DNA of 24,252 nucleotides from Planctomycetaceae bacterium (GCA_018694455.1 JABHNP010000237.1:1-24252), one strand, 5' to 3'; positions 6,948 through 15,280 are shown, counted from the stretch's first letter. A program made the numbers and translations. The notes: generated from the sequence alone by a model not told the origin.

Positions 6948-8984
6948 TTAGTCAATAAAGAGAAATTCTCGTGTATTCAACAGGGCCCAGATAAGATTTC
7001 CACAACCTACCGCAGGGTTTGGCGACTGTTTGATTTCTGCTTCGGCAGCTTTTCGCATGTCAGCATCTGGCTCATGCGTAAGTATTGCAAGAAAGATCGT
7101 ATCAACGGCACTTTTAAGAGTTTTTTGCTGTGAGACCGAATCATAAATTACTGACCCTTCCGACAGCATGGCGTGGGTCATCCAACCATTAAAGAGTGTC
7201 AGAATTTGAGGCACTGTCGCAGATTGTTTTGCGGTTTCTATTGCTTCTCGATCGCCTTGGCCGAATTGCCGGAGTAAATGACTCGCTCCGCTTGGTTGTG
7301 GAAGCTCACTTGCGCGAACGAGAGTCAGTCCGTTTAAGCCACAGTCTTTACTGCGACTCCTATTCAAATCTCGCTTGTAATCGTTGTAATTTTTGTATGA
7401 CTGTTCAAATTCTTCATAGTCCAGGACCGACATGTCAATGCCGTAGACAGTCTTCAGGTCTTGTGCAGTCGGCCGTTGATAGGCCCACTCATTTGTTGCA
7501 ATCAATGTGAGAAGGGAATCCCAGAGTTGTTCAGCTGTCATTCGCTTGAGTGCTGGTCCAGCGTATCGGTGTGGCTCGGCTGCTGTCGGGTCGTAGATGA
7601 CGGCCACACTTTGATATGTCTCAGTAGATGTAAGCAATCGGACAAATTCACGTAGGTCAAACTTGAGACGAAGCATCTCATCAGTGAGATGCTCAAGTAA
7701 CTCTGGAATGGCCGGTATGTTTCCTTCCTGAAAATCATCGATTGGTTCGACAAGCCCGACACCCATCACTTTTTTCCACATGCGATTGGCTATATTTCGA
7801 GCGAACTGCCTGTTGTCTGGAGTTGTGAGCCAGGCAGCAAAACGAGCTCGGTTATCTTCGTCTTCCGCGTATTCAGGGATCTTCCCCCACAGTACTGCGG
7901 GTTCAACTACGTCAAGAGGTTCACCATCGTCATACTGGTAGTCGTGGGGCAGCCGGAACTCATCATCCATGCTGCTTATCATCATCGTTTGTGAACCATA
8001 AAAATTCCGAATCCCACCCCCGACCTTTTTTTCATCAATGGCCATTTCCATGCCGTAGCGAAGGCGAGCAAGATTTGGAATCAGGTCATCATCATTTTTG
8101 AATGGTGAATCTGACGCGGGGGCACTGTCACTGAAAGAGTCATCAGGCCCTAATGATGCTTCACCCATTCCCCCAAAGAGAACCTGTTTGGCTGAGAATC
8201 GACTGCCATTTGTCAAAGCTGCTAGTTTGTAAAACTCTTGTTGAGTCCACTTATCGAAAGGATGATCATGGCATTGTGCGCATCCAATTTGTGTACCGAG
8301 AAACACGCGAACAGTATTGTCTACGTACGCTAGAGGCATACCAGCATCTCGTAACTGAAAACCTGTTGCAGGATTTTCGACAACCCTGCCGTTAGCAGTC
8401 AGTAGCGTGTACACCCATTTGTCATATGGCATGTTCTCGGCAATCGATTCCTTCACCCATGCCATATATGGTTCAAAAAAGAGATCGCGACTTGGTCGCT
8501 CTTGCAGCCGAAGGATATCTGCCCAGTAATTATAAAAATGACTGACATATCCAGGACTTTCGAGGAGATCGTCAATCAACTGCCCACGTTTTTTCCTGTT
8601 AGTGGAATCACAGAATGCACGAGCTTCATCAATGGTGGGTATACGCCCGGCGAGTTCCAAATACGCCCTTCGTACAAACTCATGATCTGTGGTCTTTTCA
8701 CCAGGCTTGGTCTCATTCTCATTCCAATAGTCCTGGAGAATTGAATCAATCTGTGCCGCTGCTTGTTCAATTTCAGGTCGCGTGTTGCGATCAACAGGTG
8801 ACACATTGAGTGCTGCACCGTCCGGTTTAATGGTTACGGCCTCGGGTAGTTTTGGGGGTTTCCATTCGGTATCGGAATCAGGCTTTGCAGCCCATGTGGA
8901 TGCATTCAGGAGCAAAGCACCAACACAGAAAGCAATCGTGAGCGATCGTGGCGTCAGAAATTTTTCTTGTGCACAGCTAGCCAT
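6948..8984 (-). CDS. DUF1549/DUF1553 protein, paralog 1 (planctomycete cytochrome-like family)
   Basis: A 678-residue exported protein. A Sec-type signal covers about 1-33 (core LTIAFCVGALLLNAS, ending TWAA). The DUF1549 domain spans about 75-260, with FVRRAYLELAGRIPT (103-117), YNYWADILRLQER (151-163) and the heme- or metal-type motif CAQCHDHPFDKW (Cys235, Cys238, His239). A variable linker (about 261-344) contains an acidic Ser/Asp-rich stretch (280-300). DUF1553 runs from about 380 to 670, with DNRQFARNIANRMWK (390-404) and GLVEPIDDFQEGNIP. It lacks the N-terminal PSCyt1 cytochrome domain of longer relatives. The function is not established; the CxxCH suggests covalent heme or another redox centre. 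AAGGGT lies 6 nt upstream of the start. Paralog 2 lies 223 bp upstream and DUF1501 113 bp downstream. Confidence 0.93.
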   Translation of the reverse strand: MASCAQEKFLTPRSLTIAFCVGALLLNASTWAAKPDSDTEWKPPKLPEAVTIKPDGAALNVSPVDRNTRPEIEQAAAQIDSILQDYWNENETKPGEKTTDHEFVRRAYLELAGRIPTIDEARAFCDSTNRKKRGQLIDDLLESPGYVSHFYNYWADILRLQERPSRDLFFEPYMAWVKESIAENMPYDKWVYTLLTANGRVVENPATGFQLRDAGMPLAYVDNTVRVFLGTQIGCAQCHDHPFDKWTQQEFYKLAALTNGSRFSAKQVLFGGMGEASLGPDDSFSDSAPASDSPFKNDDDLIPNLARLRYGMEMAIDEKKVGGGIRNFYGSQTMMISSMDDEFRLPHDYQYDDGEPLDVVEPAVLWGKIPEYAEDEDNRARFAAWLTTPDNRQFARNIANRMWKKVMGVGLVEPIDDFQEGNIPAIPELLEHLTDEMLRLKFDLREFVRLLTSTETYQSVAVIYDPTAAEPHRYAGPALKRMTAEQLWDSLLTLIATNEWAYQRPTAQDLKTVYGIDMSVLDYEEFEQSYKNYNDYKRDLNRSRSKDCGLNGLTLVRASELPQPSGASHLLRQFGQGDREAIETAKQSATVPQILTLFNGWMTHAMLSEGSVIYDSVSQQKTLKSAVDTIFLAILTHEPDADMRKAAEAEIKQSPNPAVGCGNLIWALLNTREFLFID

Positions 8985-9058
8985 ATGAAAACCCTTAAAA
9001 CAAGACCATACTTTAGGTGTCGCTTAGAAAAGCGATGATTAACTAATTTTAGCCAATA

Positions 9059-9087
9059 TTAATATCTACAGGAAGCGGAAACTCCAA
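9059..9087 (-). promoter_or_regulatory. Candidate promoter for DUF1549/DUF1553 paralog 1
   Basis: On the minus strand TTGGAG (9082-9087), a 17-bp spacer, and TATTAA (9059-9064), giving a predicted start near 9052 and a leader of about 65-70 nt. The leader holds a small hairpin (9020-9035, 6-bp stem, 4-nt loop). The rest of the 223-bp gap (8985-9207) shows no gene and no clear terminator for paralog 2. Confidence 0.35.
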
Positions 9088-9207
9088 TAAATAAGGTCGC
9101 TTCTTTGTAGTTATGACACAAAAAATTGTATCTTTAAGTCCAATCGGTGTGGACACTTAGAACGCAATGGATGCTATTTTGACGGATAGATCAGTCGAAA
9201 CGGCATG

Positions 9208-11283
9208 TTACTGAATAAACATGAATTCTCTGGTGTTAAGCAGTGCCCAAATGAGGTTGCCGCAGCCTGCCGCTGGACTCTGTGCGGCTGTTTCAATTTC
9301 ACGACGAGCCATCCCGCGTTCACTCACTGTTGGATGTCTCGCAAGAATTGACAAGAAAATCGTGTCAATTGCACCGGTTGATGTTTTTTGCTTGGAAACA
9401 TTGTCATAGATTACTGACCCTCGTTCAAGCATAGTGTGCGTTGTCCAACCATTAAACATTGTGAGTACTTGTGGTACGGTCGCTCCTTCACTTCGACTCT
9501 GGATTGAATCACGATCACCAACACCAAACTGGCTTAAGAAGTGGCTCAGCGGTAAGGTCTGCAAAGGTAATTCACTTGAACGAACAAGAATTTGATCTTT
9601 ATAGCCTGCGACAGAGCGAATTTTCTTGGAGTAACCCGCGCGTCCCAACTCTGCATTATAAGCTTTGTAAATCTTCATGAAATCGTCAAATTGTGTTGTG
9701 CCAAGATCGACAGCAGCCACTGTTTCTACTTCTTGAGCAGATGGCCTCTGGAATGCCCATTCATTATTGGCAACAAGTGTGAGGGTAGAATCCCACAACT
9801 GTTCAGCAGTCATGCGTTTGAGCGCTGGCCCTGTAAAGAGATACGGTTCTGCAGCTGTTGGTTCATGGATAATTGCTCGTGACTGCCAAGCTTCAGTCGA
9901 TGCAACAATACGGACAAATTCACGCAGATCGAATTTTAATCTGAGCATTTCATCGGTAAGATGCTCTAGGAGTGTTTCAGATACCGGAATGTTGCCTTCT
10001 TGAAAATCATCAACCGGTTCAACAATACCGACACCAAACATTTGCTTCCACATACGGTTTGCGATTGCACGCGCAAATTGTCGATTGTCAGTATCTGTGA
10101 GCCAGCCAGCAAATTTCGTACGACCATCTGCATCCTTATATTTCTCTGGAATTTTACCCCAGAGGACTGCGGCATCTACCTTTTGCTTGGGTTTACCATT
10201 GTCGTACTGATAGTCATGCGGTAGTTGGAGAGCCGTTGGCTTGAAGTTTACAGATGTTGCATTGAGTCTCAAAAATTGAAGCGCATTTGCAGGAACCTCT
10301 CTTTTTTTACGCGCCTCATTGAGTTCTTTCGCAAGTTTTTTTGCGTTTCCTGCCTGCGCCTGCATCCCCATACCCATCATGGATGACATGCCACCACCAC
10401 CCTTACCAGAAAAATCACGATCACGGGTGCCACTCGTCAATGCAGCAAGTTCATAAAATTGTTTCTGTGTCCACTGGTCAAATGGATGATCATGACACTG
10501 AGCACACCCAATTTGTGTGCCAAGGAAAACACGAACAGTATTGTCAACGTATGGAAGTGCCATGCCTCGATCACGTAGTTGGTAGCCGACTGCCGGGTTG
10601 TCCCAAATCTTGCCGTCCGCAGTGAGCATTGCGAATACCCATTCATCGTATGGTGTATTATCAGCAATCGATTGTTTTACCCAGTCCATGTATGGTTCAA
10701 AGATAAGGCGTTGTTGATCCGGTCGCTCCTTGAGCCGAAGAATATCTGCCCAGAAATTATAGGAATGGCTTACATAGTCCGGACTGGTCAGAAGATCATC
10801 AATGAGGTCAATACGTTTTTGTTTGTTGGATGATGCCAGGAATGTTTTTGCTTCATCAAGCCGTGGAATACGGCCACCAAGTTCGAGGTACACACGACGC
10901 ACAAATTGTTCATCGGTAAGTGCTTCACTACGTGTTATGTCAGCGGCTGACCATTCGCTTGCCAAGATCGTATCAATTGCATCAGCTGCATCAGTAACGT
11001 TTTGCCGAGCGGCAGTCCCTCGATCGATTTTTTTGACGGAAATAACAGGTTTGGTCGGTTTTTTAATTACAGCTTCAGGAAGACGAACCGGGGGTGGTGT
11101 CCACTGCTTTTGTTTCTGCTTTGCTGCCTGCAATCGTTTTTGCATGGCAGCACGGTTTTGTGCATGTGTGACATCAGTAATGAAAAGGCAGGACACAGTA
11201 GAGAAGACAATGAGAAGAATTGCTCTCTTTAGTCTGCTGGTGTACCGCAAGTAACTTTTCAAATTTATGACAGAGATGTTCAT
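9208..11283 (-). CDS. DUF1549/DUF1553 protein, paralog 2
   Basis: A 691-residue exported protein and close homolog of the next gene on this strand. A basic N-terminus and hydrophobic core (about 19-38, ILLIVFSTVSCLFIT) form the signal, ending near THAQ. A basic Gln/Lys-rich segment follows (about 44-60). DUF1549 spans about 95-285, with FVRRVYLELGGRIPR and the CxxCH motif CAQCHDHPFDQW (Cys260, Cys263, His264). The linker (about 286-353) differs from paralog 1: it is Gly/Met-rich (five Met between 299 and 307), then Lys/Arg-rich. DUF1553 runs from about 395 to 680. ATG 11281-11283 was chosen because AAGGA lies 8 nt upstream; the GTG at 11326-11328 that would extend the frame lies in a hairpin stem. 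The biochemical role is unknown; a redox or surface role is inferred from the family. Confidence 0.93.
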   Translation of the reverse strand: MNISVINLKSYLRYTSRLKRAILLIVFSTVSCLFITDVTHAQNRAAMQKRLQAAKQKQKQWTPPPVRLPEAVIKKPTKPVISVKKIDRGTAARQNVTDAADAIDTILASEWSAADITRSEALTDEQFVRRVYLELGGRIPRLDEAKTFLASSNKQKRIDLIDDLLTSPDYVSHSYNFWADILRLKERPDQQRLIFEPYMDWVKQSIADNTPYDEWVFAMLTADGKIWDNPAVGYQLRDRGMALPYVDNTVRVFLGTQIGCAQCHDHPFDQWTQKQFYELAALTSGTRDRDFSGKGGGGMSSMMGMGMQAQAGNAKKLAKELNEARKKREVPANALQFLRLNATSVNFKPTALQLPHDYQYDNGKPKQKVDAAVLWGKIPEKYKDADGRTKFAGWLTDTDNRQFARAIANRMWKQMFGVGIVEPVDDFQEGNIPVSETLLEHLTDEMLRLKFDLREFVRIVASTEAWQSRAIIHEPTAAEPYLFTGPALKRMTAEQLWDSTLTLVANNEWAFQRPSAQEVETVAAVDLGTTQFDDFMKIYKAYNAELGRAGYSKKIRSVAGYKDQILVRSSELPLQTLPLSHFLSQFGVGDRDSIQSRSEGATVPQVLTMFNGWTTHTMLERGSVIYDNVSKQKTSTGAIDTIFLSILARHPTVSERGMARREIETAAQSPAAGCGNLIWALLNTREFMFIQ

Positions 11284-11316
11284 GCGAATGGTCCTTCCAG
11301 ATGCCGGAGAAATAAA

Positions 11317-11347
11317 CTGGTGAACCACAACAGGTGTGGTTCACCAG
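11317..11347 (-). terminator. Strong hairpin: EF-hand terminator or leader hairpin of DUF1549/DUF1553 paralog 2
   Basis: A perfect 13-bp stem (arms 11317-11329 and 11335-11347) with a 5-nt loop, followed on the minus strand by TTTATTTCT. It is 112 bp after the EF-hand stop and 33 bp before the paralog 2 start. The form is that of an intrinsic terminator, but a TATTAT -10-like box at 11373-11378 lies just upstream, so it could instead sit at the very 5' end of the paralog 2 mRNA. Confidence 0.75.
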
Positions 11348-11459
11348 CATTCTTATTCTTCTATTCATCGAGATAATAGGCAAGACAGCAACATAATTTC
11401 TAGGTAGAACTGTGCGTCAAAATTCCTAAAATCTTACAAATGTACAGAATTCTTACTCT

Positions 11460-11765
11460 TTACTTCTTTTTCTTGCCCATGGCAGCGAGGCCAGCCTTCA
11501 TCTCTTCAAGAGTGACCTTGCCATCTCCGTCTTTATCCAGCTTTTCAAAACGCTTCTCTGCGTTCTCAAGTGCCTTGCCTTTCATGCCAGCCTTGAATTC
11601 CTCAAGAGTGAGAGCCCCATCCCCATCGGCATCTTTCTTTTCAAACATTTTAGCTGGGTCAGGCTTTTTCTTTGCCTTTTCTTCAGCCTGTGCAACGCTG
11701 CTCACTGAGACAGACAGTGCAAGACATGTAAAAGCAACAAGTAAACATGTGGTTAGAATTCGCAT
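11460..11765 (-). CDS. Small exported EF-hand calcium-binding protein
   Basis: A 101-residue protein with a Sec signal peptide (1-27, core TCLLVAFTCLALSVSVSSV, ending AQA), then a Lys-rich linker and two canonical EF-hand loops: DADGDGALTLEE (45-56) and DKDGDGKVTLEE (77-88). Both have Asp at positions 1, 3 and 5 and Glu at position 12, so both should bind Ca2+. It ends in a Lys-rich tail (GKKKK). It is probably periplasmic or surface-associated; such small EF-hand proteins are common in planctomycetes but rarely characterised. AAAGGTGA directly upstream acts as ribosome binding site. It is the first gene of the same-strand run leading into the DUF1549/DUF1501 cluster, though a strong hairpin separates it from the next gene. 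Confidence 0.92.
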   Translation of the reverse strand: MRILTTCLLVAFTCLALSVSVSSVAQAEEKAKKKPDPAKMFEKKDADGDGALTLEEFKAGMKGKALENAEKRFEKLDKDGDGKVTLEEMKAGLAAMGKKKK

Positions 11766-11783
11766 AGATCACCTTTCGTTGTG

Positions 11784-11812
11784 TTAATACGGGGGAGGAT
11801 GCCATATCCCAA
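11784..11812 (-). promoter_or_regulatory. Candidate promoter for the EF-hand gene
   Basis: On the minus strand TTGGGA (11807-11812), a 17-bp spacer, and TATTAA (11784-11789). The predicted start near 11777 would leave a leader of only about 12 nt that just includes the AAAGGTGA ribosome binding site. It resembles the candidates at 9059-9087 and 18665-18694. Confidence 0.35.
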
Positions 11813-11942
11813 AAACCCCACATTTAGAGTATCAGAGAAAGACGCTCTTCCATAATGTGTCGGAAAGATTCTTTTTTTGTTCAAGCTCAACACATCAGTG
11901 TTTTTGCTTTACGAATACTTTTTTGACCCTTAATTAACGGTG

Positions 11943-13169
11943 CTACTGACCAGAAGTTTCGTATGCACCAAACGCGTCTCGTAATCGCTCGAGGCCTTCT
12001 TGTAGTAAGGCAGGTGGGCAGCCAAAGTTGAGTCGTAGATATCCTGAACCCCCAAACTCTGGTCCATTCGATGGCCCGATACCAGCTTCTTCGCAAACGT
12101 GCTGTGGTTGGTTTCGGTCAGGAGGCTGACGAGCAATCCACTCGTTGCAGTCAATCCAAAGGAGATACGTTGCCTGTGGTGGTATGCACGAAACGCCCGG
12201 TATGTCTTGAATTGCACGGACTGCACATTGCTTGTTGTATTTCAAGACGTTTAAAAGTTTCTGACGCCAAGCGTCACCATCTTTCCATGCTGCCTCAGAG
12301 GCGGCATAGCCAAGTGGGTTGACCATGGGGACAAGCCCTCCTCCAGCCTGCCGCCATTGGTGTCGCAAATCTTTGTTTGGAACAATGGCGGCGGCACAGC
12401 CGAGACCAGCAATATTCCATGTTTTTGAGGCAGCAACAAATGTTATCGATCGACGTGCTACCGGGTGGTCAAGACTAGCGAATGGAATGTGGTTCGAACC
12501 ATCGAGGATAAGATCGTCCCAGATCTCATCACTGACAACGGTCACTCCATGTTCTTCACACAGGTCTGCAATTCGGAGTAGTTCCTCTCGAGTAAAGACT
12601 TTGCCTGTTGGGTTGTGCGGATGACACAACCAAAAGATTTTCACATCGGGCGTTAAGGCAGCTTCAAGTAATTCCCAATCGATGGTCCATCGTTGTGCGG
12701 TGACATCGGCATGCAAGGGGACCCGCACGCTTCGCCGCTCTGCAAGCTTTGGAAGAAAGAGAAAAGGTTGATAGACCGGTGTCAGGGTCAGAATGCCATC
12801 ACCTGGTTGGGATAAGAGTCGAGCGGTGATAGAAAGTCCTGTCACAATGCCTGGTACACCAATGACCCATGATGGATCAATCTGCCAGTTGTGTTGCTCA
12901 CGGAGATGCGTGGTTAGCGTTGATGCAAAGCCTGGCGTTTCATGCGTATAACCAAAGACAGCATGGTCCGTTCTTTTGCGAATTGCATCGAGTACAACGT
13001 CGGGTGATTGGAAGTCCATGTCTGCTACCCAGAATGGAAGAATTTCCTTTCCCGTTGCTGTTGTTCTGCCCTGATAGCGATCCCATTTTTCTGCACCGGT
13101 GTCATGACGGTCCGGACACTGAAGAAAATCAGCTGCGAGGTCGTTTGTTGTGAGGTCTGGTTTCTGCAT
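11943..13169 (-). CDS. MalY/PatB-type aminotransferase, probable cystathionine beta-lyase (C-S lyase)
   Basis: A 408-residue fold-type I PLP enzyme. Visible MalY/PatB marks are the N-terminal DTGAEKWDRY (23-32) and LPFWVADMDFQSP (44-56), the cofactor-binding HPHNPTGKVFTREEL (183-197), SDEIWDDL with Asp214 (213-220), the Schiff-base Lys249 in ASKTWNIAGL, and Arg379 in YLRLNFGCP, which should hold the substrate carboxylate. The expected reaction is beta-elimination of cystathionine or related cysteine S-conjugates to pyruvate, ammonia and a thiol; homocysteine formation for methionine is the usual role. The start at 13169 gives a normal family length (about 390-410) but shows no clear Shine-Dalgarno. 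It is divergent from the PhoD-like gene and 177 bp upstream of the EF-hand gene, and seems to stand alone. A plain aminotransferase role cannot be excluded. Confidence 0.88.
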   Translation of the reverse strand: MQKPDLTTNDLAADFLQCPDRHDTGAEKWDRYQGRTTATGKEILPFWVADMDFQSPDVVLDAIRKRTDHAVFGYTHETPGFASTLTTHLREQHNWQIDPSWVIGVPGIVTGLSITARLLSQPGDGILTLTPVYQPFLFLPKLAERRSVRVPLHADVTAQRWTIDWELLEAALTPDVKIFWLCHPHNPTGKVFTREELLRIADLCEEHGVTVVSDEIWDDLILDGSNHIPFASLDHPVARRSITFVAASKTWNIAGLGCAAAIVPNKDLRHQWRQAGGGLVPMVNPLGYAASEAAWKDGDAWRQKLLNVLKYNKQCAVRAIQDIPGVSCIPPQATYLLWIDCNEWIARQPPDRNQPQHVCEEAGIGPSNGPEFGGSGYLRLNFGCPPALLQEGLERLRDAFGAYETSGQ

Positions 13170-13326
13170 GTGTAGTATCGTGACGAACCAACAGAGACAT
13201 TACTAGGCCGTCCTGTAGAAGAGTCCGTGGAGGATGCGGAGTACCTCTTTCGGGACGTGTTTCCGTAAGCATATTCGTACTTGCTGATTTTCTTGAATGG
13301 GTAGACTGCAGAAGAACGTGCTACGC

Positions 13327-13352
13327 AAGGAGTTCTTAAGAAAGTACTCCTT
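13327..13352. promoter_or_regulatory. Inverted repeat in the divergent intergenic region, 34 bp before the PhoD-like gene
   Basis: Arms 13327-13333 (AAGGAGT) and 13346-13352 (ACTCCTT) are perfect 7-bp complements and enclose the palindrome TTCTTAAGAA (13333-13342). It lies between the divergent MalY/PatB and PhoD-like genes (gap 13170-13386). It could be an operator or a 5'-UTR hairpin that sequesters an AAGGAG sequence; which one is not clear. No convincing -35/-10 pair or Pho box was seen in this gap. Confidence 0.4.
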
Positions 13353-13386
13353 CCCTTTCTTCTTATACTCCAGAGAATTTATTTCT

Positions 13387-15246
13387 ATGAAAAACAAACG
13401 TGTGTCGCGATTTGTATTTCCGTGTGTTATCGGGCTTGTGAGTAGTGTGCTTTTCGTTTCAGTAGAAGCTGCAGAAATGGCGAGTGTGGTAACACATGGC
13501 CCACTTCTTGGTGAGGTGACAAGTTCAAGTGTACGAATATGGGCTCGCACGAATGGACCAGGAACAATTGAGTTTCATTTTGGGAAAGATTCAGCATCAC
13601 TAAACGGTATTTCAGAAAGTATTGAAACGACAGCTGCTCATGACTTTACGGGATGGACCACACTCGAAGGTCTTGATCCGGATACAGAATATGTGGCTAG
13701 TGTTTTCATTGACGGGAATCCAACTGGTGTGCCTGCAACATTTCGCACCCTTCCTGACAGCAATGATCTGCGTGACCAAAAACATAATCCGCGTGGGCTC
13801 TTTAATTTCTCTTTCACATTTGGATCGTGTGCAAACCAAAACCCATTACACGGGATTGGTCCAAGTCTGCCAACGTATGCAACGTTACTTGAGAAACACG
13901 CTGATGAGGTTGATTTTCAGATCATGAATGGAGACTGGTTGTACGAAGAACTCCGTACAACACCAGTTGAGGCGTGGGCTGATAAGCAGGGAGTTGATGT
14001 CGAACAGTTGCCGGAAGTTGTCCGTGATATGCCAACAATTGTTGGTGTGTGGGAAAATTACAAGCTCTATCTCGATCGAGGTACGAATCTCTCAGCATGG
14101 CACCGAAACGTGCCTGGTTTTTTTACATTTGATGATCATGAGTTAGTAAATGATATCTGGGGTGCGGGGAGCACGGGTCGCCGGAATCGTCGTGCGGTGT
14201 TTCGCGATATTGGTACTCGGGCATGGCTTGACTATCTCGGCTGGGCAAACCCAGCGGCTTATCCGCACACTGTCCACCATGGTCAGGCCGAGCTTTCAAC
14301 TGGCAGCGATATTCTTGTTGATACCAATGCAGATTTTACATCCCTTCCATTAGATAAAATGTTGAATCTTCACGTGCATTGGGGAACTCCAGAGGCCGGT
14401 GTGAATGACTTGCGATATGACGATGATGCGCTTGGCGATCCAAATTCACGGGTGTATGAAATCCGTGAGGTGCTCGACAAACATCGAGTCCGAATCTTTC
14501 CTGCACCGGTTGCTGATGGAAAAGTTGAATATTCAATTGGTCGTCGTAGCTATGGGAGCTTTCGAGTCGCAAATTGTGAGTTTTTTCTGCTTGATACTCG
14601 CGGTGCTAGGCAAATGCATGATACAAGCCGTCCGCACCAACCAAATCTTACCATGCTTGGAATGGACCAGCGAAAGTGGCTCATGGAGAGCATGGACAAG
14701 AGTGATGCCGACTTCTTTTTTGTTGTGTCGTCAGTCCCCTTTATGATTCCCCACAGAGGTGCTGGTGGTTTTGAGGCCGCTTCGAATAAAGAAGAAGCCT
14801 GGACTGCTTTTCTCGATGAGCGCGAAAAGCTCATAGCATTCTGGGATACGCTCAAACGACCTGTCTTCGTCATGACAGGAGACCTTCATAACAGTTTTGC
14901 CATTCAGATTACTGATCGTGTCTGGGAGTTCTGTTCCGGACCACACAACTCAGTCAATCATGTGCCGAGCCTCGATGAAGACAATAGGCCGGCGACTGGT
15001 ATTTATAACTCTGGTGGTCAGCCATGTGATATTCGTTGGTCGACTTATGTTCTAGAAGACCTCCCACGATTACAGCGTCTCTATCCACACTATCTGGTTG
15101 TGCAGATCAACAATGTGTTCAATATGCCACAACAATTAGGAGGTGAGCGGCTGGTTGCATATCCTCATCCACAGGTGATTTTTCAGTACCACGAAGGACG
15201 GACTGGCAAAATGGTTTACGCGGAATCTGTTGTGCTGCCACGATAG
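13387..15246 (+). CDS. Exported PhoD-like alkaline phosphatase/phosphodiesterase with an insertion
   Basis: A 619-residue protein and the only plus-strand gene. A Sec signal covers about 1-28 (core FVFPCVIGLVSSVLFVSV, ending EAA). A Fn3-like PhoD N-terminal domain follows (about 33-122, HGPLLGEVTSSSVRIWART). The metallophosphatase domain runs from about 140: FGSCANQ with Cys148, MNGDWLYEE with Asp183, FDDHELVND with Asp249/Asp250/His251, LLDTRGARQ with Arg405, and MTGDLHNS with Asp499 and His501. These correspond to the Fe/Ca-type metal and phosphate ligands of PhoD. Hydrolysis of phosphomono- or diesters outside the cytoplasm is expected. About 85-90 residues (299-390) are inserted between the DDHE block and the LDTR block. 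ATG 13387 was chosen because the longer frame from 13297 adds 30 non-signal-like residues before the signal peptide. Confidence 0.9.
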   Translation: MKNKRVSRFVFPCVIGLVSSVLFVSVEAAEMASVVTHGPLLGEVTSSSVRIWARTNGPGTIEFHFGKDSASLNGISESIETTAAHDFTGWTTLEGLDPDTEYVASVFIDGNPTGVPATFRTLPDSNDLRDQKHNPRGLFNFSFTFGSCANQNPLHGIGPSLPTYATLLEKHADEVDFQIMNGDWLYEELRTTPVEAWADKQGVDVEQLPEVVRDMPTIVGVWENYKLYLDRGTNLSAWHRNVPGFFTFDDHELVNDIWGAGSTGRRNRRAVFRDIGTRAWLDYLGWANPAAYPHTVHHGQAELSTGSDILVDTNADFTSLPLDKMLNLHVHWGTPEAGVNDLRYDDDALGDPNSRVYEIREVLDKHRVRIFPAPVADGKVEYSIGRRSYGSFRVANCEFFLLDTRGARQMHDTSRPHQPNLTMLGMDQRKWLMESMDKSDADFFFVVSSVPFMIPHRGAGGFEAASNKEEAWTAFLDEREKLIAFWDTLKRPVFVMTGDLHNSFAIQITDRVWEFCSGPHNSVNHVPSLDEDNRPATGIYNSGGQPCDIRWSTYVLEDLPRLQRLYPHYLVVQINNVFNMPQQLGGERLVAYPHPQVIFQYHEGRTGKMVYAESVVLPR

Positions 15247-15247
15247 G

Positions 15248-15280
15248 CAGACACGGGGGTGCTCTGTCTTATTCTTGTTT
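15248..15280 (+). terminator. Probable terminator of the PhoD-like gene
   Basis: CAGACAC (15248-15254) pairs with GTG plus TCTG (15259-15261, 15263-15266) with one bulged base, followed by the T-rich TCTTATTCTTGTTT (15267-15280). It lies directly after the PhoD stop, in the 54-bp gap between two convergent genes. The stem is short, so confidence is moderate. Confidence 0.5.

Noticed and set aside
11284..11328. GTG start for DUF1549/DUF1553 paralog 2
   Set aside because: The GTG lies in the stem of the hairpin 11317-11347, while ATG 11281-11283 has AAGGA 8 nt upstream and leads directly to the signal peptide.
12491..12500. GGTTCGAACC, resembling a tRNA T-loop
   Set aside because: It is a palindrome within the MalY/PatB coding sequence with no acceptor or anticodon stem around it.
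13297..13386. Longer start for the PhoD-like protein
   Set aside because: It adds 30 residues before a normal signal peptide and runs through the inverted repeat; the internal ATG gives a standard exported protein.
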